NCBI RefSeq assembly: GCF_030142155.1
Contig: NZ_CP126247.1
Location: 62,001-126,000 of the forward strand
DNA: 64,000 bases
Source of the DNA: Arthrobacter sp. zg-Y820
GTDB lineage: Bacteria; Actinomycetota; Actinomycetes; Actinomycetales; Micrococcaceae
Direction: 5' to 3'
Below are positions 55,493 through 63,549 of the stretch, piece by piece; the stretch's first letter is position 1, and every line of letters begins with the position of its first letter. Below the pieces are notes generated by a model. It was given only the letters and a program-made list of their open reading frames with translations. It had not been told where the DNA came from and ran no database searches. The position numbers and the translations under genes are program-made.

Positions 55493-56492
55493 GGCTGAGC
55501 GCCAGGAACAGGATGCCGCCGAGCACTGCGGTTACCGGCGCCGTGGTCAGCCAGGTGACCAGGATTTCCCGCAGGGGAATGAACCGGACCGTTGAAAACC
55601 GCTGGTTGGCGCCGGCGCCCACAATGGCCGACGTCATGGTCTGCGTGCTCGACAGCGGTATCTGCAGCCACAGGGCACCCGTGAACAGCATGGAGGAGCT
55701 GACCGCCGTCGCGCTCATGCCGCGCAGCGGATCGATGCGCACCAGCCGGTTGCTCAGCGTGTGGCTGATCCGCCAGCCGCCGAAAAGGCTGCCCGCAGCG
55801 AGTGCGGAGCCGGAGAAAATCTGGACCCAGAGGGGAATGCCGGTGTCGGTGGCGGAGCCTGCTGCCACCAGCGCCAGGACAATAACCGCCATTGTCCGCT
55901 GGCCGTCCTGCATGCCGTGGCCCAGCGAGAACGCCGATGTGAAGACTGACTGGGCGATCCGGTTTCCGGCGTCGCCGCGCCGCGGCGAGCTGTAGCGCAT
56001 GAGCCAGGTGGCCGGAAACACCAGCAGATAGGCGAGCCCGAAGGCGACAACGGGGGAGAGCAGCAGCGGCAGGACGATCTGCTGCAGCAGCACCTGGTAG
56101 GACTCGGCGATGTTGGGCCCGCCCACCAGCGTGGACGCTGCGCCCGAGCCGACGATGCCGCCCACCAGCGCGTGCGTGGAGGAGGAGGGCATGCGCCGCC
56201 ACCAGGTCCACAGCCCCCAGCCGCACGCGGCCAGCAGCCCGGCGATCAGGATGCCCAGCCCTGACGTTCCTTCGGGCAGCTGGATAAACCGGTCAGCCAG
56301 CACCAGGGCCAGGGCGGTGCTCAGCAGGGCGCCGGTCAGGTTGAAGACGGCGGCCAGGACGACGGCGACCGTGGGAGTCAGGGCCCGGGTGCGCACCGCG
56401 GTGGCAACCGAGTTTGAGACGTCATGAAAGCCGTTGATGAAGGCGTAGCCTCCGGCGAAAAGCACGACGGCGGCCAGCAGGACCGTCTCCAC
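55482..56492 (-). CDS. pit: Low-affinity inorganic phosphate transporter (Pit)
   Basis: This 336-residue PiT-family H+/phosphate symporter has about ten helices and duplicated signature regions, INGFHDVSNSVAT near the start and SLGHGMQDGQRTMAVIVL in the middle. GTG 56490-56492 directly follows the TAG of the DUF47 gene. Convergent with pstSCAB, giving both phosphate systems at one locus. Confidence 0.94.
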   Translation of the reverse strand: METVLLAAVVLFAGGYAFINGFHDVSNSVATAVRTRALTPTVAVVLAAVFNLTGALLSTALALVLADRFIQLPEGTSGLGILIAGLLAACGWGLWTWWRRMPSSSTHALVGGIVGSGAASTLVGGPNIAESYQVLLQQIVLPLLLSPVVAFGLAYLLVFPATWLMRYSSPRRGDAGNRIAQSVFTSAFSLGHGMQDGQRTMAVIVLALVAAGSATDTGIPLWVQIFSGSALAAGSLFGGWRISHTLSNRLVRIDPLRGMSATAVSSSMLFTGALWLQIPLSSTQTMTSAIVGAGANQRFSTVRFIPLREILVTWLTTAPVTAVLGGILFLALSPLL

Positions 56493-57110
56493 CTAGGATT
56501 CCCGGACCAGGATGCCGCCCACTGCAGTGGCGCACCGGCGAAGCTGCGTGGTGGTTCCGGCCAGCTGCTCGGCCAGGTCCCGGTGGCGGGCGTAGCTGAG
56601 TGGTTTGTGGTCGCGCAGCAGTTCGGAAATCCAGATCCGGTGCGTGCGCTCCGACCGCTTGGACAGCCGCAGCATCTCAATCCAGTAGTCATCGAGGTCT
56701 TCCAGCGAGGCCAGGCGGCGCATGGCGCCGACGGTCAGTTCCGCCTGCCGGCCAATCACTTCGAGCTGTTCGGCGGCACGGCCGGAGATGCCGGTGAGGC
56801 GGTACAGGGCCACCACTTCCGCGGCTGCATCCAGGTTCTCCATCGCCGACATCAGGATGAGCGAAAGACCATAGAGATCCTCGCGCGGCAGCGGATTGAT
56901 GAAACTGGACCGCATCTGCGTCATCAGGGCGAAGTGCAGGTCCGTCGATTCGGCTTCGAGCTGGTGCATTTGCTCAGCGAGGCGGTCATAGTCCGCCGCT
57001 TCGGCGCCAAGGACTTCGGAGAGCGTGCCCGCGCCGCGCACCAGCACGCTTCCCATCTTGGACAGGATCTCAAGCCCGGCATTTTCCTGAGGAAAGAGCC
57101 GCAGCCTCAC
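56493..57110 (-). CDS. DUF47 phosphate transport regulator
   Basis: This 205-residue PhoU-like helical protein is of the DUF47 family, which is generally encoded with PiT transporters and needed for their function. The N-terminal RLRLFPQENAGLEILSKM and helical repeats (TMQMRSSFINPLPRED-like) are typical. GTG start with no clear ribosome site. Stop abuts pit's start. Confidence 0.9.
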   Translation of the reverse strand: MRLRLFPQENAGLEILSKMGSVLVRGAGTLSEVLGAEAADYDRLAEQMHQLEAESTDLHFALMTQMRSSFINPLPREDLYGLSLILMSAMENLDAAAEVVALYRLTGISGRAAEQLEVIGRQAELTVGAMRRLASLEDLDDYWIEMLRLSKRSERTHRIWISELLRDHKPLSYARHRDLAEQLAGTTTQLRRCATAVGGILVRES

Positions 57111-57340
57111 TGGGTAACCCGGAAACGTCGGGTGCCGTATCGGCCCTGCAGGAAGTAGGTCACGGGGCTAAGATTATCGGCTGGTCGGGTAGACACAAAA
57201 GCGGTGCCGGACCGGGAGCGCCTCTCGGCGGAAGGCCGCTCGAAGCGGCTCTAAGTTGAAGCCCGGGGGTTCCGCAGTCCGACACCAATTTCAGTTTTCT
57301 ACTCTTCGGCGACGATGTCAACACGAGCGCCGGCGGGCCC

Positions 57341-57985
57341 TTAATCCAGCTCTCCCCGGCGCCATGCAGCAGCGGAGTGCTCCAGGTCCTCGGCCGTCCT
57401 GACGAGCTGGCGTGCGTTGCGGGTCAGCTGGCTGGCCGTCCCGGCGCTTCCGGTCTCGGCCGAATCCGCATGATGGGTCTGCCCCAGGGCAACCACGCGG
57501 CAGAAGGCGGCAAAGCGCTCCAGCGCCACATCAAACTCCCCTTCGAAGGCTCCGGAGAGGATGGTGTCGGCCATGGCCTTGACCTCGTCGGCGCCCAGCG
57601 GCTCGGCGACGCCGGCGACGACCTTGGAGACCTGCGCGACGTCCTTGCCCGCCGCGTAGTACGAGGCGATGCGCTCGGGATTCTGCTGGGTGGCAGCACG
57701 GAGGGCATACAGGCGCCACAGGGCGCCGGGCAGGGAGCGCGGAGGGCTTTCCGCCCAGAGTTCCGCAATCGATTCGAGCCCCTGCTTGTCGGCGAGCTTC
57801 ACCAGGCGGCGGGTGATCTCCGGATCGTCGCTTTCGCGACCGTGGTGGACCAGGGCCTGGGCAGCCAGATGGGCTGCTTCCGAAACCCGGGCCGGATCCG
57901 CGCCTCCGGGGAAGTTGGCGAAATCCAGGGGAGCGTACAGCTTGGGCTTGTGATGCCGTGGCGGCAGAGAATTCGACTCACTCAT
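57341..57985 (-). CDS. Conserved hypothetical protein
   Basis: This 214-residue helical, Ala-rich, probably cytosolic protein starts MSESNSLPPRHHKPKLYAPL. No catalytic motif is recognised. It has regions resembling helical bundles (RVSEAAHLAAQALVHHGR) and a C-terminal stretch ending AAAWRRGELD. ATG 57985 is chosen because TATTCT sits exactly 6 nt upstream; the frame is open further. Confidence 0.75.
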   Translation of the reverse strand: MSESNSLPPRHHKPKLYAPLDFANFPGGADPARVSEAAHLAAQALVHHGRESDDPEITRRLVKLADKQGLESIAELWAESPPRSLPGALWRLYALRAATQQNPERIASYYAAGKDVAQVSKVVAGVAEPLGADEVKAMADTILSGAFEGEFDVALERFAAFCRVVALGQTHHADSAETGSAGTASQLTRNARQLVRTAEDLEHSAAAWRRGELD

Positions 57986-57991
57986 ATTTTG

Positions 57992-57997
57992 AGAATA
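57992..57997 (-). promoter_or_regulatory. -10 box of a leaderless promoter
   Basis: Minus-strand TATTCT ends exactly 6 nt before ATG 57985, the clearest TANNNT case in this window. Confidence 0.6.
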
Positions 57998-58244
57998 CTC
58001 CGCAGCGGGAACGGGCGTCGAGGCGGCTCCGCGCCGTCCGGCCGGACCTGCCAAGCCGGGCTCCCGCGGCGAAACGGCAAGACTCCCGGGGCTGTTTTCG
58101 TGAGATGCGTCCCGCGTGCGATAAAGTGGAGAAGTCGATTCGTCGACGGCTGGAACGAACCGGGGAAACCGGAGGAGATCCGCAGGGAAACCTGCAGGAA
58201 ACCCTCGGTGCCACGGGTTTGGAAAGCCGTCCCGATATGGCGGG

Positions 58245-58320
58245 GGGCCTTTAGCTCAGTTGGTAGAGCATCGGACTTTTAATCCGTGGGTCGTGGGTTC
58301 GAGCCCCACAGGGCCCACCA
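58245..58320 (+). tRNA. tRNA-Lys (anticodon TTT)
   Basis: A 76-nt cloverleaf with a 7-bp acceptor (GGGCCTT with AGGGCCC), T8-A9, D-arm AGCTC...GAGC, anticodon loop CTTTTAA (TTT at 34-36), T-arm GTGGGTTCGAGCCCCAC and encoded CCA. Only 27:43 is a U.U mismatch. A TAAAGT -10 (58122-58127) may be its promoter. Confidence 0.97.
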
Positions 58321-58329
58321 TGGAATGGG

Positions 58330-58356
58330 CCGGTTCATTCGTTAGCGGATGAACCG
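58330..58356 (+). terminator. Additional hairpin after tRNA-Lys
   Basis: CGGTTCAT pairs with ATGAACCG just upstream of the stronger terminator, so transcript ends may be heterogeneous. Confidence 0.45.
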
Positions 58357-58366
58357 GGACTTCGGC

Positions 58367-58402
58367 AGCACCCCGGTCTTCGGACCGGGGTGCTTTCTTT
58401 TT
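58367..58402 (+). terminator. Strong terminator after tRNA-Lys
   Basis: AGCACCCCGGTC (58367-58378) pairs with GACCGGGGTGCT (58383-58394) around TTCG, followed by TTCTTTTT. A classic intrinsic terminator. Confidence 0.95.
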
Positions 58403-58404
58403 GC

Positions 58405-59160
58405 TCAGCTCCAGCGGAAAACCTTCGCGGCCAGCAGCGCGCACGAAACGGTCCAGCCGAGCATGACCAGGAAGGGAGCCGCCGTGACGGTGCCCTCGTA
58501 CCAGGCCGCGGTAAGCGCCTGGGTCATGGCGCCAAGCGGGCTCAGGGCGGCGACCGTCCGGATTCCCTCGGGCATGAGCGGACCGGGCGTCCACAGCCCT
58601 GCGGTGAACATGCAGACCATGAACACCAAGAACCCGATGCCGTAGGCATTTTGGGCCGTTCCGGCGACAGCTGCGATGAGGGATCCCACGGCCATCATGG
58701 CGGCGACGCCAACGGCAATCACGGCAACAACCAGCGGGACGCTGCTTGGCGTCAGGCTGTCAAAGGCGATCCGGGCCAGCAGGATGGCTATGGCCACCGC
58801 GAGGAGGAGGGACGCGGCGCTGACAATCCACTGGGCAAACAGGATGCGGTGCGCGCCGACGGGCGTTACCCCCAGGCGGCGCAGGACGCCGCTCTCCCTG
58901 TAGCCGCCAATCGCTGACGGGTAGTTGGTAAGCGCCACGCTGGACAACGCCACGGCGATGGAGAGCGGCACAAGCAGATCGATGGGGCGAAGGGCGGCAT
59001 AGGCGGGATCCGGCCCTCCGATCGGGACCCTCATGCCGGGAATGACGAACCCCTGAAGCAGCAGAATCGCAGACGGCAGCACCAGTGCCATGAAAATGCT
59101 CAGGGGGTTCCGCAGGTAAAGAGTTGCCTCAACGCGTGTCAGGGCGCCCAGTGCTCGCAT
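58405..59160 (-). CDS. ABC-2-type transporter permease
   Basis: This 251-residue ABC-2 family membrane protein has about six helices and is probably the permease for the upstream ATPase (export direction). GDP/sugar or drug specificity cannot be read. ATG 59160 follows GAAGGAAC. The terminator of tRNA-Lys lies just beyond its stop. Confidence 0.88.
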   Translation of the reverse strand: MRALGALTRVEATLYLRNPLSIFMALVLPSAILLLQGFVIPGMRVPIGGPDPAYAALRPIDLLVPLSIAVALSSVALTNYPSAIGGYRESGVLRRLGVTPVGAHRILFAQWIVSAASLLLAVAIAILLARIAFDSLTPSSVPLVVAVIAVGVAAMMAVGSLIAAVAGTAQNAYGIGFLVFMVCMFTAGLWTPGPLMPEGIRTVAALSPLGAMTQALTAAWYEGTVTAAPFLVMLGWTVSCALLAAKVFRWS

Positions 59161-59176
59161 GCTCCACCGTTCCTTC

Positions 59177-59935
59177 TCACTCGGGCGCAGTCTGCTCAAT
59201 AAAGGCAAGATAAGCGTCTTCGAGGGCGGCCGGCCCTCCGGCATCCGTTCCGGACGCAGCGACCAGTTCAGCCGGCGTGCCCACGAAGCGGGTGCGGCCG
59301 GCGTCGATAACTGCCAGACGGTCGCACAGACGCTCGACGTCGTCGAGGTAGTGGGTGACGAGGAGCACCGTGATGCCGTCATCCTTCACCCGCTGGATCA
59401 GTCGCCGGATATCCCGCCTGCCCTGGGGATCGAGTCCCGTGGTCAGCTCGTCGAAGACAACGACGTCGGGATTCCCGATGAGCGCCAAGGCAATCGAGAG
59501 CCGCTGCTTCTGTCCGCCGGAGAGATTCCCGAACGGCCGCTTGCGGTGCGCATCCAGCCCGACGGTCCGCAGCAGTTCCGATACGTCGGCAGGGGCGGGG
59601 TAGAAGGCGGCAAACAGGCGCAGCGCCTCCTCCACGCGCAGCGCCGCAGGAAGCTCGGCGGCTTGAAGCTGATAGCCGACACGCTCGCGCACCGTGGTGC
59701 GGTCCTTCGCGGGATCAATTCCCAGCACCACCACCCGCCCGCCGTCGGGCGTCAGCGTCCCGGCCACACACTCAACCGTCGTCGTCTTGCCGGCGCCGTT
59801 GGGGCCGACTATTCCGAAGGCCTCGCCCGCCTCGATCGAAAACGTGACATCCTCGACCGCTACAACTGTCCCGAAGGTTTTCGAAAGCCCGGTGACGCTC
59901 ACAGCCGTGCCGCTGCCCGCCTGCACCCTGATCAT
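59177..59935 (-). CDS. ABC transporter ATP-binding protein
   Basis: This 252-residue exporter-type ATPase has Walker A GPNGAGKT (44-51), the LSGGQKQRLSIALAL signature and Walker B VVFDELTTGLDP. Paired with the ABC-2 permease 16 nt downstream. ATG 59935 is preferred; the open frame continues to a TTG at 59971. Often drug, lantibiotic or lipid exporters. Confidence 0.9.
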   Translation of the reverse strand: MIRVQAGSGTAVSVTGLSKTFGTVVAVEDVTFSIEAGEAFGIVGPNGAGKTTTVECVAGTLTPDGGRVVVLGIDPAKDRTTVRERVGYQLQAAELPAALRVEEALRLFAAFYPAPADVSELLRTVGLDAHRKRPFGNLSGGQKQRLSIALALIGNPDVVVFDELTTGLDPQGRRDIRRLIQRVKDDGITVLLVTHYLDDVERLCDRLAVIDAGRTRFVGTPAELVAASGTDAGGPAALEDAYLAFIEQTAPE

Positions 59936-59997
59936 GCCGACAAGTGTGCGGTTGGCGTCCGGAGGGGTCAAGGGTTCTCAGGCGGGAGCGGTGCCGT

Positions 59998-60399
59998 TCA
60001 CTGCTCTTTGCTGCCGGCTTCCTCTTCGGCGTTCAGCCGGCTAACGACGGCGGCGGGCACCGGACGGCGGCGGGTGGTGTCGAACTTCATCAGTTTGTGC
60101 GTTCCGTCGCAGTACGGCTTGATGGCAGATCCTCCGCACCGGCAGAGGGCGACAGTTTCCCGGTCCCGCGGGATGGGAACGCCATCGGGGGTGACAATCT
60201 CAAAGTTTCCACGCACCAGGAGTGGCCCGTTGGGGCAGGCAACCACTGAGGCCGGCGGGCCGGCGGATCCGGGTTCCGAATCCGCCGGAGATTCCGCCGT
60301 CGGGCAGCCGCCGCAGTCGTCCGCCCCGCCGGGGCGGCCCGCCGCGCCAAGGGCAGCAGGGTGGGCCGGGTCCGGCAGATCGGGGCGAGAGGAGGTCAC
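59998..60399 (-). CDS. CDGSH iron-sulfur domain protein
   Basis: This 133-residue protein has a C-terminal CDGSH zinc-finger-like 2Fe-2S domain with Cys86, Cys88, Cys97 and His101 (CRCGGSAIKPYCDGTH, 3Cys-1His). The N-terminal half is Pro/Gly/Ala-rich with a CGGC at 29-32. Such clusters are redox-active and can be transferred. GTG start overlaps the stop of the oxidase gene (GTGA), suggesting the two proteins work together. Confidence 0.9.
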   Translation of the reverse strand: MTSSRPDLPDPAHPAALGAAGRPGGADDCGGCPTAESPADSEPGSAGPPASVVACPNGPLLVRGNFEIVTPDGVPIPRDRETVALCRCGGSAIKPYCDGTHKLMKFDTTRRRPVPAAVVSRLNAEEEAGSKEQ

Positions 60400-61490
60400 G
60401 GCGTTGCTCCGGCAGCCACTGCCGCCGCAGCGAGGGCGCCGGCTGCCGCGCCCGAGGCATCCGCGGAATCCACTGATCGCAGGGAAGAGCTGCCGTCCTG
60501 CCAGGCGGTGAGCTGGTCCTCGCCCATCATTGCGTCCAGCGTCAGCACCGTGGCCGCGCCGAAAATCACATCGGCGAGCAGCTCGGGGTCCGACTCCACC
60601 AGCCCGCCCGCCAGGTCCCGGGCAGCAATCTGCTCGTGCACGGCGTCGGCTTCCACGTGTTCGTCGAAGTAGTACGTGACGTCGTCGTCGAAACCAAGCC
60701 GGCGGAAACCGCGGGCGTAGAAGGAATTGGGAATGGACGAGGTGATTTCAAACGCCGCCAGGTGGCCGGCGATGGCACCGCGCAGCCGCCGGTTCAGCCC
60801 GAACAGGGACATGGCATTGGATGAGGCCAACGTCACTGCGGGTACGAAGTCCAGGTACCACCCGTACGCCGTTTCCAGCTCGAGGCCCTTCATCGTCACG
60901 CCGAAGAGGTGGGAATGCATGCGTTCGGGGCGTCCGCCGCCGTACTCGTCGGCCTGGATTTCAATCAGCGCCGCCTTCGCCCGGCCCACGGGCAGGCGGG
61001 GAATGGCCCAGCTGTGGGGATCGGCTTCCTTCAGCTGGTACACGGAACGCAGGATCAGGAACTCCTGCAGCTGTTCCTTGGTCGCCTTGGAGGCGACGTA
61101 GCGGGAAACGCTGGGACCGTCGTCGTCGGCTGCCATCCGGAACAGTTCAGCGGCCACTGCCTCGCTGGTGGGCTCGGGCAGCCCGGGAACGGGGACGACG
61201 CGGCGCAGTGCGGCCTCGAATGCCTCCTCGAGCTCCAGGCGCAGGCCGACGAGTCCCGGATGCCATTCCAGGCTGTCCGGGACACCGTCCAGTCCGCTGT
61301 AGTGCAGTTCGTAGAGGCAGAAAAGGGCCAGCTGCAGGTCCTCGTCACGGAGGATGTCGGCGGTTTCTGCGGCGGCCTGCCGGGACGCCGCCGTCAAGGC
61401 CGCGAGCCGTTCTGCTGCCGGCGCATCCGGGGCACGCAACAGGTCAAGGAGTGCGGTGCTGACGGGTCCGCGCGGTGCGGGGATTTTCAT
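60396..61490 (-). CDS. Haem-oxygenase-like iron-containing redox enzyme
   Basis: This 364-residue protein resembles the iron-containing redox enzyme (haem-oxygenase-like di-metal oxidase, HDO) family. Candidate metal ligands are Glu61 and His63 (YELHYSG), Glu177/Glu182 (EIQADEYGG), His192/His194, and the DEHVEADAVHE block at 276-286. The enzyme class oxidises small molecules with O2, but the substrate is unknown. AAAGGA precedes ATG 61490. Translationally coupled to a CDGSH protein that could supply electrons. The Ala-rich tail after 340 is not conserved in the family. Confidence 0.85.
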   Translation of the reverse strand: MKIPAPRGPVSTALLDLLRAPDAPAAERLAALTAASRQAAAETADILRDEDLQLALFCLYELHYSGLDGVPDSLEWHPGLVGLRLELEEAFEAALRRVVPVPGLPEPTSEAVAAELFRMAADDDGPSVSRYVASKATKEQLQEFLILRSVYQLKEADPHSWAIPRLPVGRAKAALIEIQADEYGGGRPERMHSHLFGVTMKGLELETAYGWYLDFVPAVTLASSNAMSLFGLNRRLRGAIAGHLAAFEITSSIPNSFYARGFRRLGFDDDVTYYFDEHVEADAVHEQIAARDLAGGLVESDPELLADVIFGAATVLTLDAMMGEDQLTAWQDGSSSLRSVDSADASGAAAGALAAAAVAAGATP

Positions 61491-61697
61491 TCTTATCCTT
61501 TGTGCTCCGTGTAAAGGTGCTCCGTTGCGGTAACGGCAGGGGCCGCGGCCGGACGGTAAATGACGGACATCAGCATACTTGGTAATTCCCTGCCGGTCCC
61601 AACCAGTCCGGTACTGCCGCGGCGGACATTGACCTTTCCGCTCATCCGGCGTGAGATGGGAGAAGCAGACTCAGCCACCCGTGGAAAGGGGACGTCA

Positions 61698-62294
61698 GTG
61701 CCGCACATCGATGCCGGATCCGGATTCCTCATTCCCGCGCTGATCCTGATGGTTGCGGCCCTGGCCCTGACCGCCTTCAGAGTGGATGTGGCACTCGCCC
61801 GGAACGACGGCGAGAACCTGTTCTGGGTGGGCCTCACCGGGCTGCTGACGGCTCTGCTGGCCGTGGCCTGGGCCGTTGCCGGCAATCCGGAGGCGGGGCC
61901 GTGGATTGGGCTGGCTGCGGTCGCCGGGGCAACCGGCGCTGCATCCTGGGTGCGGGTCCGCAACCGGCGGCGCGGGGAGAAGCGGAGGCGGAGCGAACGC
62001 CGGCAGCGCATTGCCGAGCTTGAACGCCGCCATGAATCGGTCCTGCTGAGCTGGAGCGCCTACGAGCTGGACGATTGGAAGGCCATGGAGAAGCCGGGGC
62101 TGCAGGATGCGGCCAAGCCGGAAACCAGGGCGTTGCTGCGGGCGATGAAGGCAGCGGCGGCGCTCCGCCCGGCCGAGGGGTCGGCCGCGGCGCTGAGCGA
62201 GGCTGAACTGGGCAACTACGGTGCCGCCGTCGCGGGGCTGGAAAAGGCCTGGGAGAGCGCTGAGGCAACAGCCGGGGGCGGGCAGGCCGCCTAG
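61698..62294 (+). CDS. Membrane protein of unknown function
   Basis: This 198-residue protein has two membrane helices (about 9-26 and 42-62), then a basic segment RVRNRRRGEKRRRSERRQR and an Ala/Glu-rich helical C-terminus. GTG 61698 follows GGAAAGGGGA; upstream ATGs at 61560 and 61656 are less supported. Probably cytosolic C-terminal domain. No family recognised. Confidence 0.65.
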   Translation: MPHIDAGSGFLIPALILMVAALALTAFRVDVALARNDGENLFWVGLTGLLTALLAVAWAVAGNPEAGPWIGLAAVAGATGAASWVRVRNRRRGEKRRRSERRQRIAELERRHESVLLSWSAYELDDWKAMEKPGLQDAAKPETRALLRAMKAAAALRPAEGSAAALSEAELGNYGAAVAGLEKAWESAEATAGGGQAA

Positions 62295-62342
62295 CCGGAG
62301 GAGCCGTTCGCGGGGACTTCGTCCGGCATCCGCTTAGGCCGG

Positions 62343-62924
62343 TCAGCGGCGCACCCGATAGCGCAGGTGAAGCACCCGGTTGCCCTGTATCACCACGTCG
62401 GGTTCCTCCAACAGGTGCTGGGCGTGGACCGACCCGAAGTAGCGCTTGCCGGACCCGAACACGACGGGTGCGACGTCCATGCGCACTTCGTCGACCATGC
62501 CCGCGGCAAGCGCCTGGCCACCGACGTCGCCGGCGGCGACCTCGACAATGCGGTCACCCGCAAGCTCCTGCGCCCTCGCCACGGCCGCCTCGACGCCGTC
62601 GACGAAATGGAACGGCGCCTCGGGGTCCCAGCCCTCGGGCTCCGGTCGGTGCGTCACGACAACCACATGATCGATTCCGCTGGGGGGCGTTCCGTCCCAG
62701 CCGTCGGTCAGGTCGAAGACATGGCGGCCGGCGATGGTCGCCCCGACCCGGTCCCAATACGGCCGGGTGTAATCGTAGGACGCTTGCGACACCTTCAACT
62801 CGCCGCTCTCGTCCAACGGCACGTCACCGCTGAGCAGCCAGTCGAACAGCGGTCCGGGCTGGTCGTTCCCGTCCGCGATGAAGCCGTCTACTGACACGGT
62901 GCCGGACAGAACTACCTTGGCCAT
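62343..62924 (-). CDS. Dihydrofolate-reductase-family protein (RibD C-terminal domain)
   Basis: This 193-residue RibD-C/DHFR-like protein starts MAKVVLSGTVSVDGFIADG and has FDLTDGWDGTP, VVVVTHRP, EVAAGDVGGQALAAGM and VDEVRMDVAPVVFGSGKR. Members reduce various substrates using NADPH; no substrate is evident. ATG 62924 follows AGAGGAG at 6-nt spacing. Confidence 0.88.
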   Translation of the reverse strand: MAKVVLSGTVSVDGFIADGNDQPGPLFDWLLSGDVPLDESGELKVSQASYDYTRPYWDRVGATIAGRHVFDLTDGWDGTPPSGIDHVVVVTHRPEPEGWDPEAPFHFVDGVEAAVARAQELAGDRIVEVAAGDVGGQALAAGMVDEVRMDVAPVVFGSGKRYFGSVHAQHLLEEPDVVIQGNRVLHLRYRVRR

Positions 62925-63061
62925 GGGTGCTCCTCTGCTTGAGGCCTGGGCACGTACGCAAGGCCCACGGTAGCGCCGTCGCCCCGCCCCGAACATCCCC
63001 TGCATTGCGAAGAGCCGAAAAACTCTGGACGGACCGGCGGTTTGGTGTCAGGCTCATGGGC

Positions 63062-63376
63062 ATGACCGGGCACAGCAGGGACGATGTTGACCTTTCCCGC
63101 AATTCCGAACAAAGCCGTTACGAGCTCCGAATAGGCGGTGAGCTGGTGGGCACGGCCGACTATGTCGAAGAGTCGGATTCAGTGGCCCTGACGCACACGG
63201 TGGTCGGGGTTCAGTGGCGGCATCAGGGGTATTCCTCGATGCTGGTGAAATTTGCCGTGGAAGACGTTATAGCGTCTGGGCGGCGGATCAAGCCTTATTG
63301 TTCCTACGCCGCGTCCTACCTGGGGAAACACCGGGAGTTCAGCCACCATGTGTCCTGGCCGCAGGCGGCCCGCTGA
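63062..63376 (+). CDS. GNAT-family N-acetyltransferase-like protein
   Basis: This 104-residue YjdJ-like GNAT domain starts after a short N-terminus and includes RYELRIGGELVGTADYVE, VGVQWRHQGYSSMLVKFAVE (acetyl-CoA region) and IKPYCSYAASYLGKHREF. Another in-frame ATG at 63056 is possible. Substrate unknown. Confidence 0.75.
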   Translation: MTGHSRDDVDLSRNSEQSRYELRIGGELVGTADYVEESDSVALTHTVVGVQWRHQGYSSMLVKFAVEDVIASGRRIKPYCSYAASYLGKHREFSHHVSWPQAAR

Positions 63377-63505
63377 GGTTTCCGTACAGGAAATGCGGGA
63401 AGAAGGCGGATCAGCAGCGGGAAATAACTTTCCGCTGCGTTAATTGAAGCTGACTCCCCGCTCTGCATATGGGGGGAACGCAGAAGGGGGAGCCAGTAAA
63501 AATAG

Positions 63506-63511
63506 TATAGT
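63506..63511 (+). promoter_or_regulatory. Possible -10 of the HTH gene
   Basis: TATAGT lies 38 nt before GTG 63550. GGGAG precedes the GTG by about 7 nt, so this gene would use a leader, unlike many others here. Confidence 0.4.
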
Positions 63512-63549
63512 TGCATCCGTCCGGAGAAACCAATCGGCGGGAGTCGCCC

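Noticed and set aside
58245..58320. tRNA-Lys as a proven phage or island attachment site
   Set aside because: No second copy of the tRNA 3' end and no integrase gene were seen.
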